Of a stretch of DNA of 64,000 nucleotides, positions 53,934 to 62,257 are shown in pieces. Location: assembly GCA_963815295.1 (NCBI GenBank), contig CAWFFZ010000008.1, positions 1,302,001 through 1,366,000 on the forward strand, given 5' to 3'. This DNA comes from JACDHG01 sp963815295 (lineage in GTDB: Bacteria; Actinomycetota; Actinomycetes; Propionibacteriales; Nocardioidaceae). A program made the position numbers and the translations under genes. Positions within the stretch are counted from its first letter, which is position 1; the number at the start of each line of letters is the position of its first letter. Under the pieces are notes generated by a model. That model ran no database searches. It had not been told where the DNA came from and worked only from the letters and a program-made list of their open reading frames with translations.

Positions 53934-55507
53934 CGTTTCTCCTCCAAGATCGAGGTGGCCGGGTTGAAGTAGTCGCGCGACTTCCTCGCAACCCCCTCAA
54001 GCCCCTTGCCCGCGTCAGCCGGGCGCTTCATCAGCCCGAACGTGCCGTCGGCGATCGCGTCGAGGAGGCCATCGTCGTGGTCGAGGATCTTCTCGAGCAG
54101 GTCGATCGACTCGGCGAGCACCTGGTTCGCGCGTTGGGCGATGAAGCCGCCTGGGGCGGGGACGAAGTCCTCGGCGAGCTTGCCTGCGGCGTTCACGACG
54201 TACCGGACGTTCTGCAACGCGAGGTCGCGGTCGGACAGCCAGGGCGTGACAACGGCCTCCGTCATCATGCCGACCAGAAGGATGTCCTGGTCGGTCATCG
54301 CGCCGGCGAGGTTGAAGAAGCCGTCGAGCAGGTAGCCGCGGAACACGTCGCCGGTCATGTGCCGCGTCGGTGGCATCCACTTGAGCGGCGCCTTCGGGAA
54401 CAGAGTGCGGGCCAGCAGCGCGTGGGCAAGCTCGAGCCGGAAGCTGTCGGGCAGTGCTGGGTCGATCTCGAAGGCGTGGCCGAGACCCAACTGCCAGTCT
54501 TCGAGGCTTGCCTCCTTGGCGAAGAACTCGTTGAGCAGCTGGCTGACCGTGACCGTGTGCGCGGCCTCGACGGCGTCGGCCGTCGTCAGGTAGTTGTCCT
54601 CACCGGTGTTGATGATGATGCCGGCTCGAGCGTGCACTTGTCGGCTGAACCGCTGGTCGACGAAGGTGCGGATCGGGTTGATGTCGCGGAAGAGGATGCC
54701 GTACATCGAGTCGTTGAGCATCATGTCGAGCCGTTCGAGGCCTGCCAGGGCTGCAATCTCCGGCATGCACAGGCCGGAGGCGTAGTTGGTGAGCCGCACG
54801 TAGCGCCCGAGCTCCTTGCTCGTGTCGTCGAGCGCAGCCCGCATGAGCCGGAAGTTGTCCTGCGTGGCGTACGTCCCGGCATAGCCCTCTCGCGTTGGTC
54901 CTTCGGGGACATAGTCGAGCAGCGACTGCCCGGTTGAGCGGATGACCGCGATGATGTCGGCACCCTCGCGGGCGGCGTTCTGAGCCTGCGGCATGTCCTC
55001 GTAGATGTCTCCGGTGGCCACGATGAGGTAGATCCAGGGCTTCTGCTTCGGGTCGCCCCATCGCTTGATCAGACGCTGGCGCTCCTTGCGGCGGTCGTCG
55101 ATGCGCCGGATCCCCGCGCCGACCTGCTTGCGGGAGGCGGTCTGCGCCCGAGTCGCGTCGCGACCCTCGGGGAGGCGGAAGCGTACGTCGCCCGCGGCCG
55201 CCCGCTGGGCCAGGGTGAGCAGGTCGGGTGCGTCGCTCGTCGCTAGCGCGTCCCAGACGGGGACGCAGACGCCGTGCTCGAGCCCGACATCGGCCCGGAC
55301 CGCGTCGAGCAGTCGGTTGACCCATGGCGTGCCGTCGGGATCCGCTCCGGCCAGTCCGGCGAGCCTGAGCGTGGCGCGCTCGACCGACACGGTGGTGTGC
55401 TGCTTGGCGAGCCGGACGATGGGGCGGCCTGCTCGGCGTGCCAGGCTGCGGGCCTGCTTGACGGTGCCGGGGTCGAGATCGAGGTGTGGGCGGTTGCGAG
55501 CGCTCAT
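53930..55507 (-). CDS. kamD: lysine/beta-lysine 5,6-aminomutase alpha subunit
   Basis: A 525-residue catalytic subunit with a TIM-barrel-like body. Family runs are LDLDPGTVKQARSLARRAGRPIV, KQKPWIYLIVATGDIYEDMPQAQNAAREGADIIAVIRSTGQSLLDYVPEGPTREGYAGTYATQ, RLTNYASGLCMPEIAALAGLERLDMMLNDSMYGILFRDI and IINTGEDNYLTTADAVEAAHTV. The ATG overlaps the amidohydrolase stop (ATGA). It forms a heterotetramer with KamE and needs adenosylcobalamin and PLP. Confidence 0.93.
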   Translation of the reverse strand: MSARNRPHLDLDPGTVKQARSLARRAGRPIVRLAKQHTTVSVERATLRLAGLAGADPDGTPWVNRLLDAVRADVGLEHGVCVPVWDALATSDAPDLLTLAQRAAAGDVRFRLPEGRDATRAQTASRKQVGAGIRRIDDRRKERQRLIKRWGDPKQKPWIYLIVATGDIYEDMPQAQNAAREGADIIAVIRSTGQSLLDYVPEGPTREGYAGTYATQDNFRLMRAALDDTSKELGRYVRLTNYASGLCMPEIAALAGLERLDMMLNDSMYGILFRDINPIRTFVDQRFSRQVHARAGIIINTGEDNYLTTADAVEAAHTVTVSQLLNEFFAKEASLEDWQLGLGHAFEIDPALPDSFRLELAHALLARTLFPKAPLKWMPPTRHMTGDVFRGYLLDGFFNLAGAMTDQDILLVGMMTEAVVTPWLSDRDLALQNVRYVVNAAGKLAEDFVPAPGGFIAQRANQVLAESIDLLEKILDHDDGLLDAIADGTFGLMKRPADAGKGLEGVARKSRDYFNPATSILEEKR

Positions 55508-57117
55508 CGGCCGGTCCTCATCTCGCTGGACGTGAACGCGGCCGCCAGCGCGCCGTTACTGAATACGGTGGTGCCGCCCACGACGGTCTGGACGCACTGC
55601 GGGAGCGGTGCTTCCGGCTTAAGGTCTGGAAGGTCGCCGTCCGAGCGTGCGGCGAGGTCCCAGACGGCGTACGTCGCCGGGGCGCCAGGTGTCAGCACTC
55701 CGGCCTGGTCATCGCGGCGGGCACGGTGACCGCCGCGGGTATGCGCATCGAAGGCCTCGGCAACACTCAGGCGCTCTTCCTCCTGGTGGTGGTAGGCGGC
55801 AGCCCGGACCCCTGCCCACGGGTCGAGGGGCGTGATCGGGCTGTCGGAGCCGAAGGCGAGCACCACGCCAGCGCGACGCATGCTGGCGAAGGGGTTCATC
55901 GGTCGCGCCCGGGCGGGACCCAGGCGTCGCTCGTAGAGGCCACCTTGGCCGCCCCACGCGGCGTCGAACGAAGGCTGGACGCTCGCCACAACTCCCAGAC
56001 GGGCGAGGGTGGCGATCGCGTCGGAGGTGGGCATCTCGGCGTGCTCGATTCGGTGCCGGGCCTGCACGATCGCGTCGTCGCCGAGCTTGTCTGCGGCCGC
56101 CTCAAGACCGGCCACAGTCTCGGACATGGCCCGGTCTCCGATGACGTGAAAGCCCGCTTGGAGGCCGCGCTCTGTGCAGAAGACAACGTGCTCTGCGACC
56201 TGGTCGCGGTCAAGGTAGAGATGCCCGGAAGTTGCCTCGTCGTCATACGGCTCGTGCATGCAGGCGGTGCGTGATCCGACTGCGCCGTCGACGCACAGAT
56301 CCCCGGCGAAGCCCGCCACGTCGATGCCGGCGTCCTCGACCCCCTCGCCGCGGAACGCTCCCCAGTAGGGCACGACCTCCGGCACCGGAGAGTCGGCCGC
56401 GATCGCGCGCAACGCCTCGAAGTCGCTCACCGGCGCGATGTGCGGGGCGTTGAGCTCGTGCACTGACGTGATTCCCCGGCTCGCGGCACACGACAGAGCG
56501 GTGCGGAGCGCGCGTCGACGGTCGTCGGGCGTCCAGATCGCCTGGGTGACTGCACGGGCGGCGTGATGTGCGTCGCGCTCGACCCGGCCGTCGCCTCGCC
56601 ACCCCACCCGGCTGGCGATGCTGGGGTCACGAGCAAGCAAGGCGGACGAGACCACGGCGGAGTGGGAGTCGACCCGCGTCAGATACGCCACCCGGTCACC
56701 GACTGCCCTGTCGAGCTCGTCCTGGCGGATTGCCCTCCCCTCGGCCCAGCGGGACTCGTCCCAACCGTAGGCGAACAGCACGCTCGCGGGATGGTTTGCC
56801 GCAAAGAGCTCCAGCCGACTCAGGGCATCGTCGACACTCACCGTCTCGCTGAGGTCGAGAGACTCCAGCGCAAACCCGGTCGAGCCGAGGTGTGCGTGGG
56901 CATCGACGAAGCCGGGCGTGACGAGCCTGCCCTCCAGCTCCACGATCGCGTCGGCGCTCGGGGCGTGTGCGTCGGCTGACGCGTCGTCGCCGACCCACTC
57001 CACCCGACCATCGACGACGAGCATCGCGCTGGCAAGCCGCCTGGCCGGTGAGTAGACGCCACCGCCACGCAGCAGCACGTGACGCGGTGCCGGGAGCAAG
57101 GGAGGGACAGCCACCAT
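55504..57117 (-). CDS. amidohydrolase (YtcJ-like) within the lysine operon
   Basis: A 537-residue metal-dependent amidohydrolase. The metal site starts with VTPGFVDAHAHLGS; HVIGDRAM supplies the later His, and GSDSPITPLDPWAG the catalytic Asp. It lies 4 nt from the kdd stop and overlaps kamD, so it is co-transcribed with the pathway. No lysine fermentation step needs an amide hydrolysis; it may release lysine from an acylated form, which is speculation. ATG 57117 is preceded by AGGGAGG further upstream and cleanly begins MVAVPPLLPAPRHVLL. Confidence 0.82.
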   Translation of the reverse strand: MVAVPPLLPAPRHVLLRGGGVYSPARRLASAMLVVDGRVEWVGDDASADAHAPSADAIVELEGRLVTPGFVDAHAHLGSTGFALESLDLSETVSVDDALSRLELFAANHPASVLFAYGWDESRWAEGRAIRQDELDRAVGDRVAYLTRVDSHSAVVSSALLARDPSIASRVGWRGDGRVERDAHHAARAVTQAIWTPDDRRRALRTALSCAASRGITSVHELNAPHIAPVSDFEALRAIAADSPVPEVVPYWGAFRGEGVEDAGIDVAGFAGDLCVDGAVGSRTACMHEPYDDEATSGHLYLDRDQVAEHVVFCTERGLQAGFHVIGDRAMSETVAGLEAAADKLGDDAIVQARHRIEHAEMPTSDAIATLARLGVVASVQPSFDAAWGGQGGLYERRLGPARARPMNPFASMRRAGVVLAFGSDSPITPLDPWAGVRAAAYHHQEEERLSVAEAFDAHTRGGHRARRDDQAGVLTPGAPATYAVWDLAARSDGDLPDLKPEAPLPQCVQTVVGGTTVFSNGALAAAFTSSEMRTGR

Positions 57118-57121
57118 GCCC

Positions 57122-58174
57122 CTATCCTGCCGTCTCGTGGACGAGCCTTGACTCGAAGAGTGCCCGGACACCGGCGTGGCTGCGGAGCAGCTCGACGGCG
57201 AAGTCGGCATGCCCCGGCACATAGCCATTCCCGATGAGCATCGTGATGTCGGACGCCAGCCCTTCGGCGCCGAGTGCCGCCGCGGAGAACGATGTCGCCA
57301 TCGAGAAGAAGACAACCGTGCCGCCTTGCTCAGTCGAGAGGATCGCGCCGCCTTCGCAACCGGGCACGTCTACGCAGACGACGGTGATGTCGGCCGGGCC
57401 TCCGGCCTGCTTCACGGCCTGCGACAGCGCGACCGGGTCACGCGCGTCAGCCAGGGCGATGGCATCAGCCAGACCCTTGTCGGCCAACAGTTCGACCTCG
57501 GCTTGCACGGGTACGACGGCGATCGTGCGCGTGGCGCCCGCCGCAGCGGCCGCGGCCAGCGACAGGGACCCGCTCTTGCCTGCGCCACCGATGACACACA
57601 CGGTGGGCGAGAGACCCCGGTCGACGTATCCCTTGACGACGCGGGTGGTGAGTGCAGGCGCACCGCAGACGTCCATCACGGCGAGAGCCAGCGGCGTGGG
57701 AATGTCGTCGGGCATGACAGCCGCGATGGAGCGGCCGAACAAAATGGCGTAGCCGGCGCACGGCACCTGCTCCCCGCGGCCGTCCCATCGCTCCAGGCCA
57801 TCGGTGATGACGAGCGGGGTCAACGTCAAGGAGACGAGCGTGGTGATCTGGTCACCGACCGAGAGACCGAGCGGGGACTCCGGTCCGACCTCGGCGACCG
57901 TGCCGGTGAGCATTCCGCCCGACCCGGTGACCGGGTTATGCATCTTGCCCCGGTCACGGATGATATCTAGTACTTCAGCCCGCACGGCGGCGCCGTCACC
58001 GTTGTGCTTGTCGAACAGTTGGCGAAACGACGCTGCGTCGAGGTTGAGGCGCGCCACGTCGACCCGCACCTCGTCGTCGCTCAGCTCAGGGCTGGTGTCG
58101 AGTCGCTCGGCAGCCTGCGGCAAGACTCCGGGCGGAGCGAGGACGCGGTGGAGACCGGTTGGATCGCTGGTCAC
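57122..58174 (-). CDS. kdd: L-erythro-3,5-diaminohexanoate dehydrogenase
   Basis: A 350-residue NAD-dependent enzyme that oxidises 3,5-diaminohexanoate to 5-amino-3-oxohexanoate. It has GLHRVLAPPGVLPQAAERLD near the start, KMHNPVTGSGGMLTGTV, and the Rossmann loop VCVIGGAGKSGSLSLAAAAAAG with ITVVCVDVPGCEG. GTG 58174, 6 nt after GGTGGAG, gives the usual length (about 346 in relatives). Earlier ATGs at 58240 and 58258 lack spacing, and the huge frame running into kamA is antisense. Confidence 0.9.
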   Translation of the reverse strand: MTSDPTGLHRVLAPPGVLPQAAERLDTSPELSDDEVRVDVARLNLDAASFRQLFDKHNGDGAAVRAEVLDIIRDRGKMHNPVTGSGGMLTGTVAEVGPESPLGLSVGDQITTLVSLTLTPLVITDGLERWDGRGEQVPCAGYAILFGRSIAAVMPDDIPTPLALAVMDVCGAPALTTRVVKGYVDRGLSPTVCVIGGAGKSGSLSLAAAAAAGATRTIAVVPVQAEVELLADKGLADAIALADARDPVALSQAVKQAGGPADITVVCVDVPGCEGGAILSTEQGGTVVFFSMATSFSAAALGAEGLASDITMLIGNGYVPGHADFAVELLRSHAGVRALFESRLVHETAG

Positions 58175-58201
58175 GAAGTTCTCCACCTCTCGGACATTCA
58201 A

Positions 58202-58216
58202 CCGCAAGTCTTGCGG
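58202..58216. promoter_or_regulatory. 15-bp palindrome between kdd and kamA, candidate Lrp operator
   Basis: CCGCAA-GTC-TTGCGG is a perfect dyad in the shared upstream region. Lrp/AsnC regulators bind 15-bp dyads, and an Lrp gene lies just beyond kamA. It could also be a leader hairpin of kdd. Confidence 0.45.
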
Positions 58217-58223
58217 CGTTGCT

Positions 58224-58253
58224 TTGCTGTCACCGCACATCCTCCCGTACTCT
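58224..58253 (+). promoter_or_regulatory. kamA: candidate kamA promoter
   Basis: TTGCTG (58224-58229) and TACTCT (58248-58253) are 18 nt apart. This gives a leader of about 77 nt to ATG 58337. The palindrome at 58202 sits just upstream of the -35 box. Confidence 0.4.
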
Positions 58254-58336
58254 GGCATGAGAACGCTCAAGGACACAAACACTCCATGCGTTGCTGCGCT
58301 CCGCGCGTCTGCACCGCTGGCCATGGGAGGCAACCG

Positions 58337-59779
58337 ATGACCGAGTCGACCGGCGCGGCCGAGCTCGAGCAGCCCTATCCGTATCAGCGGGTGGAGCTGG
58401 TTGAGCCTGACTGGACCCGGTTGCCGGGCTTTAAGGACGCCACCTCCGAGGAGTGGGAGTCCGTGCAGTGGCAGCGCGCCCACTGCGTCAAGAACATCAA
58501 GCAGCTCCGCGCGGTGCTGGGCGACCTCGTCGAGGACAGGTTCTACGACGACCTCGCACGCGACCAGGCCGAGCGTGCCACCATGTCGATGCTGATGCCT
58601 CCGCAGATGGTCAACACGATGGTGCCGCACACCGTCCCGACCACGGACCTCATGTATGCCGACCCGGTGCGCCGCTACATGCTCCCGGTCTTCTCCGACC
58701 GTCGTACCGACTGGCCGAGCCACCCCCACGCCACCCGCGACAGCCTCCACGAGCACGACATGTGGGTCGCCGAGGGTCTCACTCACCGCTATCCCACCAA
58801 GGTGCTCGCCGAGATGCTGCCCACGTGCCCGCAGTACTGCGGCCACTGCACCCGAATGGACCTGGTCGGCAACTCGACACCTGTCATCGACAAGCTCAAG
58901 TTCAACCTCAAGCCCGTCGACCGCATCGATGCCATGCTCGAGTACTTGCGCAGCCACCCCGGTGTCCGCGACGTCGTCGTCTCCGGTGGCGATGTGGCCA
59001 ACATGCCGTGGCCCCGGCTCGAGGCGTTCGTCGACGCGGTGCTCGACGTCGACAACATCCGCGACATCCGGCTGGCCACCAAGGCGCTGATGGGACTCCC
59101 CCAGCACTGGCTGCAGGACGACGTTCGCGCCGGCATGGAGCGGCTCGCCACCAAGGCGCGCGAGCGCAACGCCTCGATCGCCATCCACACTCACGTCAAC
59201 CACGCCAACTCCGTGACCCCGATGGTCGCGAAGGCCACCCAGGCGATGCTCGATACGGGCATCCGCGACGTCCGCAACCAGGGCGTGCTGATGGGCGGGG
59301 TCAACGACGACGCCCACACGCTTCTCGACCTCTGTTTCGCCCTGCTCGACGGCGCGCAGATCATGCCCTACTACTTCTACATGTGCGACATGATCCCGTT
59401 CAGCGAGCACTGGCGAGTTTCTGTGGCCAGGGCGCAGCAGCTTCAGCACGGGGTGATGGGCTACCTGCCTGGGTTCGCCACGCCGCGGATCGTCTGCGAC
59501 GTACCGTTCGTCGGCAAGCGGTGGGTGCACCAGCTCGAGTCGTACGACCGCGAACAGGGCATCTCGTACTGGACGAAGAACTACCGGACGTCGATCGAGA
59601 GCACTGACGCCGAGGCACTCACGCGCACGTACGAGTACTACGACCCGATCCACACCCTCCCTGAGGCCGGTCAGGCCTGGTGGCGCCAGCACGGCGGCGA
59701 CGTCTTGGCGGAAGCCGAGGAAGCCGCGAAGGCGTCCCGCGAGGCTGCCGAGTCGCAGAAGGCCCTCCCCCTCGTCTAA
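58337..59779 (+). CDS. kamA: lysine 2,3-aminomutase family radical SAM enzyme
   Basis: A 480-residue radical SAM/PLP enzyme that converts lysine to beta-lysine. The iron-sulfur motif CxxxCxxC is C164-PQY-C168-GH-C171 (LPTCPQYCGHCTRMDLVG). Usual KamA has C-S-x-Y-C-R-H-C-T-R-R-R, so this is a diverged clade. VVVSGGDVANMPWPRLEAFVDAVLDVDNIRDIRLATKAL, IHTHVNHANSVTP and MPYYFYMCDM belong to the aminomutase barrel. ATG 58337 follows GGGAGG. The lysine substrate is supported mainly by the neighbours kamDE, kdd and kal. Confidence 0.9.
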   Translation: MTESTGAAELEQPYPYQRVELVEPDWTRLPGFKDATSEEWESVQWQRAHCVKNIKQLRAVLGDLVEDRFYDDLARDQAERATMSMLMPPQMVNTMVPHTVPTTDLMYADPVRRYMLPVFSDRRTDWPSHPHATRDSLHEHDMWVAEGLTHRYPTKVLAEMLPTCPQYCGHCTRMDLVGNSTPVIDKLKFNLKPVDRIDAMLEYLRSHPGVRDVVVSGGDVANMPWPRLEAFVDAVLDVDNIRDIRLATKALMGLPQHWLQDDVRAGMERLATKARERNASIAIHTHVNHANSVTPMVAKATQAMLDTGIRDVRNQGVLMGGVNDDAHTLLDLCFALLDGAQIMPYYFYMCDMIPFSEHWRVSVARAQQLQHGVMGYLPGFATPRIVCDVPFVGKRWVHQLESYDREQGISYWTKNYRTSIESTDAEALTRTYEYYDPIHTLPEAGQAWWRQHGGDVLAEAEEAAKASREAAESQKALPLV

Positions 59780-59782
59780 CGC

Positions 59783-59984
59783 CGAACCGTCAAGTTCTTA
59801 CCGCCGAACCGTCAAGTTCTTGCGGTCCAAGTCGGCCCTCCTGCTGGTTGCGCGCAACTAACTGACGGTTCGCCCGCAACTAACTGACGGCTCGCCCGCA
59901 ACTAACTGACGCGCTCGCCCGCAACTAACTGACCGCTCGCCCGCAACTAACTGACCGCTCGAGCGCAATTTATTGACGGTTCGG
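59783..59984. repeat. 22-bp tandem repeat block with two inverted copies, between convergent kamA and lrp
   Basis: Six copies of GCAACTAACTGAC-like cores start at 59854, 59876, 59898, 59921, 59943 and 59965 (period 22 or 23), each followed by a TCG-containing linker such as GGTTCGCCC. Just upstream two inverted copies carry CGAACCGTCA (59783-59792, 59805-59814), which pair with TGACGGTTCG (59863-59872, 59974-59983). The last unit is degenerate (GCAATTTATTGAC) and ends next to the lrp stop. No spacers of unique sequence are present, so it is not CRISPR. It could form large alternative hairpins and end transcription from both sides. Confidence 0.9.
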
Positions 59985-60425
59985 CTAGAGGTGGGGTGGG
60001 CGGTGCTCGTACGGCGTCGAGAGCACGATCGTGGTGCGCGTTGACACGTTCGCGCTACTCCGGATTCGGGCAAGCAGGTCCTCGAGGTCGGTCGGCACCG
60101 CCACCCGCACCTTGAGAATGTAGGACTCATCACCGGCGACGGAGTAGCACGACTCGATCTCTTCGATGCCCGCGAGCCGATCGGGTGAGTCGTCGGGCGA
60201 CGACGGGTCGATCGGCCGGATCGAGATGAAGGCCGTCAATGGCAGCCCAACCTTGTGGTAGTCGACCTTCGCCGCATAGCCGCGGATGACGCCGCGCTCC
60301 TCCAGCCGTTTGACGCGCTGGTGGACGGCCGACGTCGACAGACCGGTCTCCTTGCCGAGGTCGGTGAACGACATGCGCCCATCGCGGGCGAGCAGCTCAC
60401 AGATCTGCTGGTCGACTTTCTCCAT
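59985..60425 (-). CDS. Lrp/AsnC-family transcriptional regulator
   Basis: A 146-residue regulator. The N-terminal HTH is MEKVDQQICELLARDGRMSFTDLGKETGLSTSAVHQRVKRLEERGVIRGYAAKVD; the C-terminal RAM domain has TAFISIRPIDP, SCYSVAGDESYILKVRV and ISTPYEHR-like ends (VLSTPYEHRPPHL). It follows the Xaa-Pro peptidase by 2 nt and lies tail to tail with kamA. It probably senses lysine or an intermediate and controls the kam genes, by location. The longer in-frame extension runs into the peptidase gene. Confidence 0.9.
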   Translation of the reverse strand: MEKVDQQICELLARDGRMSFTDLGKETGLSTSAVHQRVKRLEERGVIRGYAAKVDYHKVGLPLTAFISIRPIDPSSPDDSPDRLAGIEEIESCYSVAGDESYILKVRVAVPTDLEDLLARIRSSANVSTRTTIVLSTPYEHRPPHL

Positions 60426-60427
60426 GC

Positions 60428-61537
60428 TCAGCCTTCCAGGACAGCGAGCTGCCGGCTCGTGGTGTTGAGGCGCTCGAGCCCGTCGTCGGTCGTGACCACG
60501 ATGTCCTCGATCCGCGCACCGTGGCGGCCGGGCAGGTAGATGCCTGGTTCGATCGAGAAGGCCATGCCTGGCTCGAGGGCGAGAGTGTTGCCCTCGACGA
60601 TGTACGGCTCCTCGTGGGTCTCGAGCCCGATGCCGTGGCCCGTGCGGTGCACGAAGTAGTCGCCGAAGCCGGCGTCGGTGATGAGAGTTCGCCCGACGCG
60701 ATCCACCGACTCCGCAGACACTCCTGGCTTGGCGTAGTCGCATTGGGCGTGCTGCGCCTCGCGCAAGACGTCGTAGTAGGCGATCACCTCGGCCGCGGGC
60801 TGGCCGCCGACGACGTACGTGCGGGTGCTGTCGGAGCAGTAGCCGTCGCTGATCGTGCCTCCGATGTCGACCACCACGGAGTCTCCCGCCTCGATGACGC
60901 GGTCGGACACGGAGTGGTGAGGTGAAGAACCGTTCGGGCCGGACCCGACGATGACGAAGTCCGTCGAGACGTGTCCCTCGGCGATGATGGCCTCGGCGAT
61001 CAGGTGAGCAGACTCGCGCTCGCTGCGCCCGACCTTCAGGAACTCCGCCATCCGTTGGTGGACGCGGTCGATCGCGGCCCCTGCCTGCCGCAAGGACGCC
61101 ACCTCGTCGGGCGCCTTGCGCATCCGCAGGTCGGCGAGGAGGCGGCCAGCCGCGCTCCACCGGATATCGGGAAATCTGCCCTGCAGGTCGAAAACGCGCT
61201 GCGCCCACATGTGGTCGTCAACGGCGACCGTCTCAGGATTGTAAAGCGGTGTGAGAGCGGAACCGTATGCGTCGTCGGTCTCGCCGTGTGTCACGACCTC
61301 CATGCCCGACAGCGCGGCCGGGGACCGCTCGGCCTCAGCGAGTTCCAGAGCCGGTACGACGAGCGCCGGATCGCCCTCGGCAGGCAGGCTGAGGGCCGTC
61401 AGGCGCTCCAGCGGCTTCGCCTCGTAACCGGTGAGGTAGCGCAGGTCGGAACCTGGTGTCACGATCAGCCCGTCGATGCCGGCGGCACGCAGTGCCTCCT
61501 GGGCGCGGTAGATCCGCGAGGTCACGTCAGCGGTCAT
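60428..61537 (-). CDS. Xaa-Pro aminopeptidase (M24 family)
   Basis: A 369-residue metallopeptidase with a creatinase-type N-domain (AALRAAGIDGLIVTPGSDLRYLTGYEAKPLERL) and a pita-bread C-domain. Metal ligands are in VVVDIGGTISDGYCSDSTRTYVVG, FVHRTGHGIGLETHEEPYI, MAFSIEPGIYLPG and ARIEDIVVTTDDG. ATG 61537 lies 6 nt after TACGCT. It is transcribed ahead of the lrp gene in one unit. Substrates are peptides with proline at position 2; it may instead be a related prolidase. Confidence 0.9.
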   Translation of the reverse strand: MTADVTSRIYRAQEALRAAGIDGLIVTPGSDLRYLTGYEAKPLERLTALSLPAEGDPALVVPALELAEAERSPAALSGMEVVTHGETDDAYGSALTPLYNPETVAVDDHMWAQRVFDLQGRFPDIRWSAAGRLLADLRMRKAPDEVASLRQAGAAIDRVHQRMAEFLKVGRSERESAHLIAEAIIAEGHVSTDFVIVGSGPNGSSPHHSVSDRVIEAGDSVVVDIGGTISDGYCSDSTRTYVVGGQPAAEVIAYYDVLREAQHAQCDYAKPGVSAESVDRVGRTLITDAGFGDYFVHRTGHGIGLETHEEPYIVEGNTLALEPGMAFSIEPGIYLPGRHGARIEDIVVTTDDGLERLNTTSRQLAVLEG

Positions 61538-61543
61538 AGTGTC

Positions 61544-61549
61544 AGCGTA
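61544..61549 (-). promoter_or_regulatory. -10 box, leaderless peptidase gene
   Basis: TACGCT on the minus strand, 6 nt before ATG 61537. Confidence 0.45.
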
Positions 61550-61583
61550 GGCGAGGGCATCCTCGGGTTTCGATGGCTCCCGC

Positions 61584-62135
61584 CTATCCACCTTCAGTGT
61601 CATTGCTAATCGCGAGAAGTCCACGCGTCATGGAGTCGATGATGATGCGAGCCGTCGCGTCCGAGTCGTGGCTGTCGTGGATGACGTGCCGCTCGTCGAT
61701 CGATGCGTCGGCGAACTGCTTGTGCATGTGGCGCGTTGCGGGAATGTCGACGAACCCGTGGCCGGTTCGATGCTCGACTCGGTGCACGCACTCATCTTCA
61801 GTGGGAAGCAGTACGACGTAGTGAACCCGCGACACTTCGGTCGCAGCGATGAACGTGGGCAACATCCACGGGCCGACGACTCCGTCGTAGACGACGGCGT
61901 AGCCGGCTGCGCACAAACTCCCCGCCGCCCGTGCTGCAACCTCCGTGACGGTGCGGTTCTGTTCCGCGGACTCTGGCAGCCACGGCGGGATGTACCCGCG
62001 CCGGAGGAGCCCAAAGAAGCTGTCGCCAGACACGAGTGCGCTTGGCTCGAAGCGATCTACGACAGCGGCTGCGACCGTCGACTTACCGGCACCAGGTGGG
62101 CCGGTGATCACGAGAAGTTCACCCACAAAAGCCAT
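61584..62135 (-). CDS. small P-loop kinase-like protein
   Basis: A 183-residue AAA/kinase-type protein. Walker A is ITGPPGAGKSTVAAAVVDRF; LVSGDSFFGLLRRGYIPPWLPESAEQN is a lid-like region, and YYVVLLPTEDECVHRVEHRTGHGFVD ends the core. It is related to gluconate kinase and chloramphenicol phosphotransferase-like proteins. The target is unknown. It ends close to the Xaa-Pro peptidase start region on the same strand but with its own ATG. Confidence 0.8.
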   Translation of the reverse strand: MAFVGELLVITGPPGAGKSTVAAAVVDRFEPSALVSGDSFFGLLRRGYIPPWLPESAEQNRTVTEVAARAAGSLCAAGYAVVYDGVVGPWMLPTFIAATEVSRVHYVVLLPTEDECVHRVEHRTGHGFVDIPATRHMHKQFADASIDERHVIHDSHDSDATARIIIDSMTRGLLAISNDTEGG

Positions 62136-62244
62136 TGTCGCGGCACCAAGTCGCTTCTCGACACCGGCGCCACGATCCGTCCGACCCCGTCGCGACGGTC
62201 CTCGACCGGACTCACCCGGACGAATCGAAGTGGGTCCATGCCCG

Positions 62245-62250
62245 TAGGGT
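62245..62250 (+). promoter_or_regulatory. -10 box, leaderless exonuclease gene
   Basis: TAGGGT, 7 nt before GTG 62258. Confidence 0.5.
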
Positions 62251-62257
62251 CGGGGTC

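Noticed and set aside
57122..59692. One very long minus-strand protein of 856 residues covering kdd and kamA
   Set aside because: Only its last 350 residues are Kdd. The rest is antisense to kamA, with low-complexity Arg/Val/Asp sequence and no domain.
59783..59984. CRISPR array
   Set aside because: The repeat units follow each other with no unique spacers, the period is only 22-23 bp, and no cas genes are near.
59985..61208. Lrp regulator extended to 407 residues
   Set aside because: The added part is the peptidase gene read in another frame. The HTH begins at ATG 60425.
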